Assembly: GCA_013372975.1 (NCBI GenBank)
Contig: JABXIS010000022.1
Span: forward strand, 1-63,161
Reading direction: 5' to 3'
Length of the DNA: 63,161 nt
Source: Alphaproteobacteria bacterium
Lineage (GTDB): Bacteria; Pseudomonadota; Alphaproteobacteria; Sphingomonadales; Kordiimonadaceae
Below, piece after piece: positions 1 through 8,469 of the stretch. Numbering within the stretch: position 1 is the stretch's first letter; the number at the start of each line of letters is the position of its first letter. The translations under genes and the position numbers were made by a program. The notes beneath the pieces were generated by a model. That model ran no database searches. It had not been told where the DNA came from and was given only the letters and a program-made list of their open reading frames with translations.

Positions 1-1740
1 CCCACTCCGTGAAAAGCCGCCACGCCGACCGTGATACCAACTTGGGCTATAGTGTTCCGCCCCCCTGGCCGAGGCCGCCTTCGAGAGGATGTCATCAAAC
101 TGGTCACCCCAGCGGTTTTCAACGCCAAGGGCAATTGCATACGGTAGCAATGCTTCAAAATGCTCTGGCGTGCGTTCTGGAGGATTATGAAAATCGAGCC
201 TGTCCTTTTCAGCCACTGACATATACAGCTTCAGCCCTTCAATTTCGTCCAATAGCTGGCGACCATATGGTGTTCGTCGCCCCATGATCAGGCTGAAGAT
301 CCCGCATAACAGAAAACCAGCCAGAAAATAGCCGATCATTCCAGCCGCCAGGAATATCTCGCCGTCTATCAACAACGCGCCACCAAAGGCCCCAAAGGCA
401 GTCAGAAGGATCGCAGCAACTACAATCCCGAAGCCTTCACCATCACCTGATTTGGCAATCACTGACAATCCCCACCAGGCAACTCCTCCCAGAATTAAAA
501 GCCCGACAAGACCAAACAGAAGATTGGCGCTGGCAATCACAGTTACCACCATACACGCCACGAAAAAACCAAGCCCGGCGCCAATAGGGGTGAGATTACG
601 CTTGAAATATTTGCCCTCGCCGCGCCCCACCGCGAAACTGAACTTTTTTACAGCGCCTGCAAAGGTCTGGTCATATTTCTTTCGGATATGAAAACTATCA
701 CCCTCGTTATAAAAAAGATGGGCAGCAATCGCCGCTTCCCCTTTCGAGAGAGAAACACCTGTAGCTACACGGGTAAGCAAAATTCCATCGTCAGTTTCCT
801 TGATTTCGATGAAACCTTTCGCAGCCATAGAGATGATCGCTGCGGTGAAAGCTGTTTCATCCGACTTCTTCTTCATAATGAACCGGCACAAGGCGGGGGA
901 CATTTCACCATATGGCCCGTCAGGTGCGTTGTAGCGGGCAATGATAGCGCCTGCCTTTGGGTCTTTACCTACCTGCTTCCACATCCCGAACAGGAAGAGA
1001 AACAGGATACCAAGCGCTACGCCGCCTACACCGATCCACCCATTGTCAGAAAGGAAACGTTCCGCTTTATCCGCACCAGATGGCCTTGCCACAAATCCAG
1101 TCGGCCATTCCACCAATATGGTTAACCCCTCATTCCGGCTCAGGCGTCGCGGCAACTCGAAGACCAGCTCGTTCGCAGTCAGACGCTCAGGTGTAATATC
1201 GCCGTTCACAACGCCCGAACGGCCTGCTGTTGCTTTGGTCCGTCCTATGTTTGCACCATCCGGCACCCGCACGCGCGCGCTTCCCGCCAGGATCGGGAAC
1301 TGCCAACCATGGCCAATGGCATTGAAATACAATTCATCCGTTTCAGTGAGATGGGTGATTTGCCACGTGGTTTCATAGGCAATTTCATAGGTATGGCTAC
1401 CGCGATTGAGGAGATGATCGGCACTGCCAATGCGCACCCGCTTGCCATTCTGATACGCCCTGACGCTATAAGGCTCGGCTATGCCATCCCGCTTTACCGA
1501 AACAACCTCAAACCCCATACTGATGGCATTCCCACGACTGTCCTTATAGTCAGTGGGAAAATCGCGAAAGATGCCTCGCCTGATATCGCGGCCCTCGGCG
1601 CGAACGGTGATGGTTTCAACTATTTCGACCACGCCGTCTGCCCTTACGGTAATGTCGCTGTCATAGCGCTCGATCTCTTCCGCCGCATACCCAACAGAAG
1701 CCATCAAAAATACGGTTATAAGGCCTACAACCCATCTCAT
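1..1740 (-). CDS. DUF2207 membrane protein, C-terminus cut by window edge
   Basis: About 580 codons are visible and the frame stays open to base 1. The protein starts with a signal peptide (MRWVVGLITVFLMASVGYAA). A DUF2207 extracytoplasmic beta domain follows, then a TM segment near residues 225-240 and the cytoplasmic half with more TM segments near 390-480. The visible end (YSPSWYHGRRGGFSRSG) is the usual Gly/Ser-rich DUF2207 tail, so few residues should be missing. The family is of unknown function and often sits beside LemA, as here. It is the last visible gene of the minus-strand array, 14 bases after a half-length paralogue. Family call is firm; the role in envelope maintenance is inferred from neighbours. 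Confidence 0.85.
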   Translation of the reverse strand, partial: MRWVVGLITVFLMASVGYAAEEIERYDSDITVRADGVVEIVETITVRAEGRDIRRGIFRDFPTDYKDSRGNAISMGFEVVSVKRDGIAEPYSVRAYQNGKRVRIGSADHLLNRGSHTYEIAYETTWQITHLTETDELYFNAIGHGWQFPILAGSARVRVPDGANIGRTKATAGRSGVVNGDITPERLTANELVFELPRRLSRNEGLTILVEWPTGFVARPSGADKAERFLSDNGWIGVGGVALGILFLFLFGMWKQVGKDPKAGAIIARYNAPDGPYGEMSPALCRFIMKKKSDETAFTAAIISMAAKGFIEIKETDDGILLTRVATGVSLSKGEAAIAAHLFYNEGDSFHIRKKYDQTFAGAVKKFSFAVGRGEGKYFKRNLTPIGAGLGFFVACMVVTVIASANLLFGLVGLLILGGVAWWGLSVIAKSGDGEGFGIVVAAILLTAFGAFGGALLIDGEIFLAAGMIGYFLAGFLLCGIFSLIMGRRTPYGRQLLDEIEGLKLYMSVAEKDRLDFHNPPERTPEHFEALLPYAIALGVENRWGDQFDDILSKAASARGAEHYSPSWYHGRRGGFSRSG

Positions 1741-1754
1741 CGTGATATCCCCCA

Positions 1755-2651
1755 TCAAAAAAACCAGAAATCGTCTTCGCCGCCCCAAAGGCTTGACTGC
1801 TTTCTTGGCGCAAACCCGCGTTTCTCGGTCAATTTTCCTGTTTCAACTGCGGTGTCCAGATCCGTGCCTTTCAGCGGGCCAGTGAGCAAGCTTTCCAGCC
1901 TGTGAACCAAGGGATCTGCCCAGGCATTTTCAAGCCCGAACGCCGCCGCATACACTGTATCCGCATCATCGAACTTATAGGTTCCGTCAGCCACGAAGCG
2001 GGGGTTCAGCCTGTCTGCCATTGCAACTTCGATAAAGCGCCGATAGCGGTCAAGTTCCACACGGTCCGGGCAAACCGCTGCTTGTTTGCGCAACATGTTG
2101 CGGCGCCATAACCACAACCCACCTACAGCCGCGACAGGAAACGGCCAATAGGGTGCCAGGACGTCCAACACCGGAACCCCCATGGGTGCACGAGAGATAA
2201 TGGCCGCAACCATGACCGACATGAGAACGGCCAATCCAAACCCCGCCATGATGAAAACACCGCCAGTGCCGGCCTCATGCGTACTTTCACCCCTTAGGCG
2301 CTCAGCGTGGCCCCGGCGAATTTCTTTCAGGCGCAGATAATTGACACGCCCGATGGAAAAATCGCTGCGCCCTACAAGCGCTTCAAACAACCAGTTCGCC
2401 GCTTTGCTTCTTGGCGGCCATACGCTTTCGCGGCGGCTTACTATGATCTCACCGTTATCTTCTGTACGCATTTCTATAAACCCGTCCCGCGCCAATGACA
2501 GGATGGCAACTGCGAAAGTTCGGGTGTCATACCCACCAATATAGATACTGCGCGCGAGCGCAGGCGACATGGCGCGTGGCGGATCATAATCCGCGAACGT
2601 TTCAGGGGCCATTGCATTCCCCGCCGTTGCTCTGTCTCTTATCGAAGCCAT
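1755..2651 (-). CDS. Half-length DUF2207 paralogue (C-terminal half only)
   Basis: 298 residues. It begins where the cytoplasmic half of DUF2207 proteins begins: the segment MSPALARSIYIGG...TRTFAVAILSLARDGFIEM matches the downstream gene's MSPALCRFIMKKK...TAFTAAIISMAAKGFIEI. There is no signal peptide and no N-terminal beta domain. Two TM segments lie near residues 130-175, and the tail is acidic and aromatic instead of Gly-rich. It starts 12 bases after the LemA stop with an AGGG about 11 bases upstream. A partial duplication of the neighbouring gene that is kept in frame is the simplest reading. Whether it is a separate subunit or a decaying copy cannot be told from sequence. Confidence 0.75.
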   Translation of the reverse strand: MASIRDRATAGNAMAPETFADYDPPRAMSPALARSIYIGGYDTRTFAVAILSLARDGFIEMRTEDNGEIIVSRRESVWPPRSKAANWLFEALVGRSDFSIGRVNYLRLKEIRRGHAERLRGESTHEAGTGGVFIMAGFGLAVLMSVMVAAIISRAPMGVPVLDVLAPYWPFPVAAVGGLWLWRRNMLRKQAAVCPDRVELDRYRRFIEVAMADRLNPRFVADGTYKFDDADTVYAAAFGLENAWADPLVHRLESLLTGPLKGTDLDTAVETGKLTEKRGFAPRKQSSLWGGEDDFWFF

Positions 2652-2663
2652 CCAATCGGAGCC

Positions 2664-3230
2664 CTAGAATTGCACCTTTGGAGCCTGCTTCACAGCTTCT
2701 GCTTCGGCGCCATCCAGTTCGAAGAAGTCTGCACGGTCGAAACCAAACATACCAGCCACCACGTTGGACGGAAACTCCTGCACCGCCACATTCATTTCCC
2801 GCACATTGCCATTATAGAAGCGCCGGGCTTTCTGGATATGGTCCTCGATCTCGTGCAACCGATCAGACAGCTTGGAGAAATTGGCATCTGCCTTCAGCTC
2901 GGGGTAGGCCTCGGATACCGCCAGAAGCTGTCGAAGCGCGCCTGTGAGAAGGTTCTCTGATTGCGCCTGATCGGCGGGGCTGCCTTCATTTGACACCGCG
3001 GCCGAACGTGCCCTGATTACATTTTCCAGAGTTTCTTTTTCGTGGGAAGCATAGCCCTTCACGGTTTCCACCAGATTGGGGATCAGGTCATACCGGCGCT
3101 TCATTTGTACACTGATATCGGACCAGGCTTCATTCTTTCGGACCCGAAGACCAACAAGCTTGTTATAGGTGGCTATCAAATAGAGGGCAATCACCCCCAC
3201 TACACCCAAAACGATATATAACGCTGTCAT
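2664..3230 (-). CDS. lemA: LemA family protein
   Basis: 188 residues. One N-terminal TM helix (residues 3-22, YIVLGVVGVIALYLIATYN) is followed by a long helical domain with the LemA signature: RRYDLIPNLVETVKGYASHE, then AYPELKADANF and an FYN motif near residue 138. LemA proteins are N-out or N-in single-pass helical proteins of unclear function that recur next to DUF2207/TPM proteins. The start has a GGGGAG ribosome site 8 bases upstream. It lies within the minus-strand array between a 282-residue membrane protein and the DUF2207 genes. Confidence 0.93.
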   Translation of the reverse strand: MTALYIVLGVVGVIALYLIATYNKLVGLRVRKNEAWSDISVQMKRRYDLIPNLVETVKGYASHEKETLENVIRARSAAVSNEGSPADQAQSENLLTGALRQLLAVSEAYPELKADANFSKLSDRLHEIEDHIQKARRFYNGNVREMNVAVQEFPSNVVAGMFGFDRADFFELDGAEAEAVKQAPKVQF

Positions 3231-3246
3231 AGTTATTCTCCCCTTC

Positions 3247-3306
3247 TTACAGACTCAAAAGGGCTTTCACGCCCAAAACCAGCAAAATTCCAGCAACAAA
3301 AATCAT
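3247..3306 (-). CDS. Possible 19-residue membrane microprotein
   Basis: In the gap between lemA and the upstream membrane gene an open frame encodes MIFVAGILLVLGVKALLSL, essentially one hydrophobic helix. A GGGGG stands 5 bases before this ATG. Two earlier in-frame ATGs (3321, 3318) would give 24 or 23 residues but lack a ribosome site. Hydrophobic character and position inside a membrane-protein operon support it; the length is too short for any statistical case. Confidence 0.35.
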   Translation of the reverse strand: MIFVAGILLVLGVKALLSL

Positions 3307-3333
3307 ATTAACCCCCATCATGTCACATAGCCG

Positions 3334-4182
3334 TCAAAGGTCTGCCGGCGTGTCCTTCATAAACTCTCTCATCGTTGGCTTTGGTTCAAACACCATGCCT
3401 GGCAGTTCAACCGACTTGCCATGTGCTGCGAGATAAAAGTCTATTGCGCCGCGCACATTTCCCGGTTCCTGGTTCGCGTGTTCGAGTGAAACCTTGATCA
3501 CCCCTTCGCCCAGGTTCTTTGCGAAATAGGCTTTGATCCTGCCGAACACACCGCGCCACATGCTCGGGCCGCCCGGATTATCAAATCGCACATAGAGAAA
3601 ATGACCGTGTTTGCCGTGGCGCAGCACCACGTTGCGAATATCTTTCCAAGGTACCCGCCTGGTATATTTCTGCGGGAGCATCAAACCCTCATGGGTGATG
3701 CTTACAAGGTCGTCTGCCACCACCGCTTGCAACAGCGTGGACACGCTCGAAAAAACAATTAATGCAGCAATAAACCAAAGGAAATGACGGGCGATATCAA
3801 ATATCTCAAACTGGCTCTGGACAAGGCCAATGAGTATGAGCGGAATAATGCCCCCCAAAGCATCCAATATCATCACAACACGGCTTTCCCGAACTTCCAA
3901 TGCTGGGTTCATGCCCGATGGCGCCTGGCTTCCCTCAACCGGCCCTGCCAGCAAAAAACGGAAAACATTTTTGCGCATAGCTGCCCGCTCATCGTCTGTG
4001 GCACTGATATAGGCTGCGATACGGAAGGCGACGAACAGAAACCCGACAACTACAAAGCCCATAAGAAGCTCTTTCATCTCGGGTGGGATCAGGGTTTTAG
4101 GATCAATCTTCAAGCCCATCGACAGGAAGACACCCAGAAACACAAGGCTGACCACCAGGTTCATCAATTTACGTGCGATCAT
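3334..4182 (-). CDS. Membrane protein with PH-like domain, unknown function
   Basis: 282 residues starting at the ATG with GGGGG 5 bases upstream; a longer TTG start is possible but unneeded. TM segments are near 10-25, 40-62, 105-128 and 137-160. The soluble C-terminal half (ITHEGLMLPQKYTRRVPWKDIRNVVLR) resembles bacterial PH-like or YdbT-type domains, in which a strand carrying W-D-I precedes 'V'. I do not recognise a named family. It shares strand and spacing with the LemA/flotillin genes, so a membrane-associated scaffold role is a guess. Confidence 0.7.
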   Translation of the reverse strand: MIARKLMNLVVSLVFLGVFLSMGLKIDPKTLIPPEMKELLMGFVVVGFLFVAFRIAAYISATDDERAAMRKNVFRFLLAGPVEGSQAPSGMNPALEVRESRVVMILDALGGIIPLILIGLVQSQFEIFDIARHFLWFIAALIVFSSVSTLLQAVVADDLVSITHEGLMLPQKYTRRVPWKDIRNVVLRHGKHGHFLYVRFDNPGGPSMWRGVFGRIKAYFAKNLGEGVIKVSLEHANQEPGNVRGAIDFYLAAHGKSVELPGMVFEPKPTMREFMKDTPADL

Positions 4183-4274
4183 TTCATCCCCCAAAACCGG
4201 TACGCCTTGCCAACCTGCGCCCCATCATCAGTCTATCCATCCTAAAATCAAACAGTGTTTTAGTCATGCCGGGC

Positions 4275-4418
4275 CTACCCCATGATCGAAACTGCAGCTA
4301 CGGCGAATAGCAGTCCAACAAGGATTGTCCACAGACCCCACCTAAGTGCCTTGGCAAAAGCGCTTTTCGGCTTCCAGTCTAACATCCATTCAAAAAAAAC
4401 TTCGATAATCCCCAGCAT
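4275..4418 (-). CDS. Small single-TM protein (47 aa)
   Basis: The likely start MLGIIEVFFEW gives 47 residues: an amphipathic N-terminus, a basic stretch (WKPKSAFAKALRW) and one TM helix (LWTILVGLLFAVAAVSIMG). It begins 10 bases after the stop of another microprotein whose first residues are alike (MLIIDAFVELF). A longer reading to 89 residues exists, but its N-terminus overlaps that other gene in a different frame and reads as non-coding. No named family is recognised. Confidence 0.6.
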   Translation of the reverse strand: MLGIIEVFFEWMLDWKPKSAFAKALRWGLWTILVGLLFAVAAVSIMG

Positions 4419-4428
4419 GCGACGCTTT

Positions 4429-4557
4429 CTACTTATCCACCTTGGGTACCGGCGCGCCTTTCTTGCGACGCTGATGGTTTTTGACATCTTCGTCTTCCTC
4501 AAACCATTTGGGGAAAACCAAAGAAAACAACTCAACAAATGCATCTATAATCAGCAT
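4429..4557 (-). CDS. Microprotein (42 aa), amphipathic head and charged tail
   Basis: Sequence MLIIDAFVELFSLVFPKWF is followed by an acidic-then-basic tail ending APVPKVDK. A GAGGTG ribosome site lies 9 bases before the ATG, which makes translation likely. The head looks like a membrane-binding amphipathic helix, and its first residues resemble those of the next gene downstream. It lies between the SPFH-tail protein and that gene in the same operon. It is too short for routine gene calling and is easy to overlook. Confidence 0.55.
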   Translation of the reverse strand: MLIIDAFVELFSLVFPKWFEEDEDVKNHQRRKKGAPVPKVDK

Positions 4558-4619
4558 AATTTCCACACCTCAAAGGCTGGTGCAATCACGGCTGCACCAG
4601 ACCGTTTGTTAGATCAGGC

Positions 4620-5075
4620 CTACTCTCTGCCCGCTTCCAGAATAGGAAGGCCCGCCTCAGTCGGGATATAGATGATTTTGTTGCCACTTGCTTCGGCCTC
4701 CTTGAGCCCCTCGATATAGAGATACCGAAGGTATCCTTCGGGGCCACCAAGGCCATTGGCGATGATCTTGTTGGCTTCTGCCACACCTTTCGCACGTTCA
4801 ACCTCGGCCTGCGCCCAGTATTTTGCGGCCTCCAGCTTGGCTTTTGCCTCATTCACGACAATCTGGCGGTTCTGTTCCGCCCGCGCCAATTCAGCCTGCC
4901 CTTGCAGCCCCTGCTGCCAGACATTGATATAAGGATGGGAAATCGGCGCGCCGAGGCAGCCAACCATGCCAACAATCAATAAAAGCCATCCGGCACTATT
5001 TTTAAGGTTGAAGGCCACAACAAAACCTGTGAATGCCAGAACGGCAAATACGGCAAAAATCACTGTCGAAATCAT
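4620..5075 (-). CDS. SPFH-tail-like membrane protein
   Basis: 151 residues with an AGGAG site 7 bases upstream. Two TM segments (about 3-22 and 28-45) lead into a coiled coil rich in Ala/Glu/Lys (QGQAELARAEQNRQIVVNEAK...EVERAKGVAEANKII) and end in YIPTEAGLPILEAGRE. The coiled coil and the '(I)YIPTEAGLPI' ending match the C-terminal part of prohibitin/HflC-type proteins, but the SPFH domain itself is absent. It sits just downstream of flotillin yqiK and could co-assemble with it through the coiled coil. That partnership is inference. Confidence 0.75.
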   Translation of the reverse strand: MISTVIFAVFAVLAFTGFVVAFNLKNSAGWLLLIVGMVGCLGAPISHPYINVWQQGLQGQAELARAEQNRQIVVNEAKAKLEAAKYWAQAEVERAKGVAEANKIIANGLGGPEGYLRYLYIEGLKEAEASGNKIIYIPTEAGLPILEAGRE

Positions 5076-5148
5076 ACTTTTTCTCCTGCTTTAGCGAGGC
5101 TATTGCCGGTGCGGCCGGGGCCACACCGGGTTGGTCTCAACGCAAGGT

Positions 5149-6909
5149 TTATTCAGCCGCTTCAACCGGCTTTGGGGCCTCGGGCACGGGCGCGGGTGCG
5201 GCGGCACCATTGGGCTTGAAGCTTGATGTCAGGCCGTTGAGGTCACCGCCCGCAAGGCCCACTTCGGCCATCAGGCTATCGATCAGAGGTGCCTGCGCCC
5301 GGTATTTTAGAGCCGATGACACCACCCGGTCAGCCAGGTTGCCGTCACCACCGCCTGCGGCAACGTTTTCGCCGTTTACCGTGGTGGCGCCCATACCGTT
5401 CAAGCCATCAAGCTGGATGATCTTGATGTCATCAATGGCTTCCATCGGCTTGGCGCTTTCGCGGATGATCTTCTCAAGGTTGCCGATCAGTTCAAGCTTC
5501 ACTTTCATGTCGATCTGCTGACTTGAAAGCAGGTTGGCCGCTTCATTGAGCGCTTTGTGGCCAGTGGCCTCAACGGCAAAGGTGATCTCGGCTGCTGCTG
5601 CGCGCAACTTCTCGGCTTCTGCTTCCGCTTCGGCTGTGATGCGCGCCTTGTCAGCTTCACCGCGGGCTTTTTCCCGCACGGCTTCTGCAGTATCCGCCGC
5701 AGCCTGCTTCTCGGCCTCCGCGGCGATCTTGATCGCAAGCGCTTCGCGTTCAGCTTCCTTGGCCGCTTCGATCAGTTCAATCTGTTTCTGACGGTCTGCC
5801 ACTTCGGTTTCACGGGACGTGGTCACCTGCTCTTCCGCCTTCACCGCGATGGCGCGGGCCTTGTCAGCTTCTGCGGCAGCTTCAGACTGCTCCTTGGATT
5901 TCTGGCTGATGGCGATATCGCGCTCTTGCTCGGCCAGTTCAACCGCCTTGCGGCGTTCAATATCCTGGGTTTCCACAGCACGGTTTTTGGCGATGTCCTT
6001 TTCCTGGACCACGCGCTCTTTCTCGATGCGCTCTTCTTCCACCGCACGCTCGGCCACGATCTTGGCCTGGTCGGCGTCCCGCTGGCGGTCGGCCTGTTCC
6101 TTGGCAATTTCCGCCATCTGGGCCGCCCGGCGCACCTCAACCTCGCGCTGCTGTGCCAGCCGTGCGTATTCTTCTTCCTTGGCGATCTCGAGCGTTTCCT
6201 TTTCCGCCTGCAGGTTCTTGTTCTTGATCTGCACGGCCGTGTCCTGCTCGATATCGTTACGGATTTTCTTCCGTTGCTCGATCTCTTCCGTGAGGCGCGT
6301 CAGGCCCTCGGCGTCAAAGGCGTTGTTGGGGTTGAAATATTCCATGCCGGTCTGGTCAAGGCCGGTCAGCGACACGGTCTCAAGCTCAAGTCCGTTCTTC
6401 AACAAGTCTTCCGACACCGCCTGCTGCACCTTCTGGACAAACTCCACGCGTTTTTCATGCAGCTCTTCCATGGACATCTCAGCCGCAACGGACCGCAGCG
6501 CATCCACAAACTTGCCTTCCACAAGGTCTTTCAATTTCTCTGGTTGCATGGTGCGCGAGCCAAGGGTTTGGGCAGCGTTGGCAATGGCTTCAACTGTTGG
6601 CTGGGCACGCACGTAAAATTCCGCCACGACATCCACTCGCATACGGTCGCGGGTAATCAGCGCTTGTTCGTTGGCGCGGTGCACAGGGAGGCGAAGCGTA
6701 TTCATGTTCACCGGGATCACTTCATGCAGCACCGGGAACACCAATGCGCCGCCGTTCATAATAACTTTCTGGCCGCCAAAGCCTGTCCGCACGAACGAAA
6801 TTTCCTTCGACGCTCGCGTATAAAGCCGGGCTAGAATTAGCCCGATGGTAAGCATGCCGACGACGGCGATGCCTGCGTAAATTCCAATATTGATCAAATT
6901 ATCTGGCAT
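5149..6909 (-). CDS. yqiK: Flotillin family protein (YqiK-like)
   Basis: 586 residues. An N-terminal TM helix (residues 8-28) precedes the SPFH/band-7 domain (about 30-200, with FGGQKVIMNGGALVFPVLHEV and the VEGKFVDALRSVAAEMSMEE helix). A very long Ala/Glu/Lys/Arg coiled coil (230-440) and a C-terminal Pro/Ala-rich end follow. This order is that of bacterial flotillins, which oligomerise at the inner membrane and organise lipid microdomains. The start has a strong GGAGG site. It is preceded by yqiJ, the usual flotillin partner, and then pspA. A large antisense open frame inside it is an artefact of the repetitive coiled-coil codons. Confidence 0.95.
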   Translation of the reverse strand: MPDNLINIGIYAGIAVVGMLTIGLILARLYTRASKEISFVRTGFGGQKVIMNGGALVFPVLHEVIPVNMNTLRLPVHRANEQALITRDRMRVDVVAEFYVRAQPTVEAIANAAQTLGSRTMQPEKLKDLVEGKFVDALRSVAAEMSMEELHEKRVEFVQKVQQAVSEDLLKNGLELETVSLTGLDQTGMEYFNPNNAFDAEGLTRLTEEIEQRKKIRNDIEQDTAVQIKNKNLQAEKETLEIAKEEEYARLAQQREVEVRRAAQMAEIAKEQADRQRDADQAKIVAERAVEEERIEKERVVQEKDIAKNRAVETQDIERRKAVELAEQERDIAISQKSKEQSEAAAEADKARAIAVKAEEQVTTSRETEVADRQKQIELIEAAKEAEREALAIKIAAEAEKQAAADTAEAVREKARGEADKARITAEAEAEAEKLRAAAAEITFAVEATGHKALNEAANLLSSQQIDMKVKLELIGNLEKIIRESAKPMEAIDDIKIIQLDGLNGMGATTVNGENVAAGGGDGNLADRVVSSALKYRAQAPLIDSLMAEVGLAGGDLNGLTSSFKPNGAAAPAPVPEAPKPVEAAE

Positions 6910-7021
6910 GAACTGCCTCCTTGATTAACCCCCGTAGATCGGAGGAGACGTTACACTTATGGATCGGTTGTTGGCGCGTTGCCTTGTGTGTTTTGGGCAG
7001 CTGTTGCCCCTTCTTGTGGCC

Positions 7022-7684
7022 TTACGCGTCCAACATGTCAGTTTTGGTGTCTCTGATGGCGTAGAAAGTTGAACCAGCCATGCGTACCAACAGCACACCT
7101 GCTCCTTGCTCAAAACTCTCGCCGTCATTATCGGGCGCCACCATCACATAGTGGCTTTGCCCGTATTTATCTTTTAACCGTGCCTGGGCCGGACTACCGA
7201 CACTTGCTGTTCCAAGTGTGATTGTGGCTGGGCGCCCAATGAAGCTATCGCTACCCACGGCTTCGGTCTCATCACGAGGCATGATTTTGGCGAGCACACC
7301 CGCGAAAAGCCGCACACCGGGCAGACAGACCACCAGGGTGATCGCGGCAGCAATCAGGGCCGGCAACATGAAGCCAAAGGTGGCCTCCAATATCTGCTGC
7401 ATGGCAAAACCGGTGATGGAAAAGCTGGTCAGGAAAGCAATCAAGACTACGATCACAGGAACTTCCCGTAGGCGAAGCCACGTAAGAAACTCGCCAAAAG
7501 CGCCGTGGTCGCCCACATCAGCTCCGTCTACGTCGAGCTCCATTTCCGGCATCAGATTGTCCAGAAGGCCTGACAGTGCGAAACCAACCAAAGCGCCAAC
7601 TCCCTCAACGGCAGCAATGAACAGCATAATCGCCAGGGAAACCGAGAACGGCAGGTTGGCACTATCGAGCATGAATTCCATCAT
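7022..7684 (-). CDS. yqiJ: YqiJ-like NfeD/OB-fold inner-membrane protein
   Basis: 220 residues. Hydrophobic helices lie at about 12-40, 72-92 and 100-130, followed by a small beta-rich OB-like domain (FIGRPATITLGTASVGSPAQARLKD...) from about residue 148. This is the DUF1449/YqiJ layout, in which an NfeD-like domain partners flotillin. Two adjacent ATG codons compete as start. It lies between pspA and yqiK on the same strand with about 110-base gaps, so either one transcript or closely staged promoters is possible. Confidence 0.9.
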   Translation of the reverse strand: MMEFMLDSANLPFSVSLAIMLFIAAVEGVGALVGFALSGLLDNLMPEMELDVDGADVGDHGAFGEFLTWLRLREVPVIVVLIAFLTSFSITGFAMQQILEATFGFMLPALIAAAITLVVCLPGVRLFAGVLAKIMPRDETEAVGSDSFIGRPATITLGTASVGSPAQARLKDKYGQSHYVMVAPDNDGESFEQGAGVLLVRMAGSTFYAIRDTKTDMLDA

Positions 7685-7792
7685 CTTTGTAACCCCACGA
7701 ATAGATGATTATTTTTATTGTGCCCCACCGGGCCGGTTAAAGCCCGGCGGAGCAAAGCGCGACCCCCATCTTCGCGCTTAAACTTTTCTGGC

Positions 7793-8464
7793 CTAGGCGT
7801 TTTTGGCCTTCATGGCAGCCAGCCGTTTTTCTACTTCTGACTTGCGGGCCAGGTCCTTCAACTCTGCCATTGCTGCGGCGTCCTGTGTACTGCTGCCCAG
7901 CATATCTGCGGCATGGCCAGATGCCCTGTCAAACGCTGCAGACGCGCGATCCACAGCCTTGTTGATCTCATGGCTGGCTGAAGGATTGCCACTCGCATCG
8001 ATGACCGTATTTTCAGGCATTTCAGCGCGGCGGGCCTTGAAAGCTTTCAACTCTTCCTGCATTTCGGCGCGCTTGCCTTTAAGGGCGTCGATATAGCCTT
8101 CCAGCTCTTTCTCACGCTCAGACGCATCTGCTACTGTTTGTTCAAGCACAGGCACCTGGGCTTCAAGGTCCATCTGGCGGGAGATAGCCGCACCGGCCAA
8201 ATCATCCCGGCCTTCTGCAACGGCCACCTCAATCTGTGAGCCCAATTCCTCGTGTTTACCCGAATTGTCTGCAAGCTTCTTGGATGCCAGGTGGCGTTCT
8301 GCTGTTGCTCTACCAAGCTCGGCCCGCACTTCAGCGATTGCGCCTTCCACCTCGCGGATCGCCTGTTCCATCACCATATCCGGCGACATATTTTCAACGG
8401 CGTCTATGGCGGCATTCACACTGCCTGAAATCAGGCGGCTAACACGTGATGCAATATTGGTCAT
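7793..8464 (-). CDS. pspA: PspA/IM30 family protein
   Basis: 223 residues, almost entirely alpha-helical coiled coil. The N-terminus (SRLISGSVNAAIDAVENMSPDMVMEQAIREVEGAI, shown here only as a landmark at residues 8-42) holds the M-x-Q-A-I-R-E-V/M element found in PspA, IM30/Vipp1 and YjfJ. These proteins coat and stabilise stressed inner membranes as ESCRT-III-like polymers. The gene starts 5 bases after the stop of a small upstream gene. No PspB, PspC or PspF gene is visible here; the partners are YqiJ/flotillin instead, so it is closer to the YjfJ type than to classical PspA. Confidence 0.9.
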   Translation of the reverse strand: MTNIASRVSRLISGSVNAAIDAVENMSPDMVMEQAIREVEGAIAEVRAELGRATAERHLASKKLADNSGKHEELGSQIEVAVAEGRDDLAGAAISRQMDLEAQVPVLEQTVADASEREKELEGYIDALKGKRAEMQEELKAFKARRAEMPENTVIDASGNPSASHEINKAVDRASAAFDRASGHAADMLGSSTQDAAAMAELKDLARKSEVEKRLAAMKAKNA

Positions 8465-8469
8465 ATCCC

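Noticed and set aside
4429-4544. N-terminal extension giving the 47-residue protein 89 residues
   Set aside because: The extension overlaps a better-supported 42-residue frame with its own ribosome site and reads as a very basic non-coding stretch.
5557-6834. Long open frame of 425 codons on the plus strand
   Set aside because: It lies fully antisense to the flotillin coiled coil, whose repeated Glu/Ala/Lys codons keep the reverse frame open. The predicted protein is rich in Phe, Leu and His without domain features.
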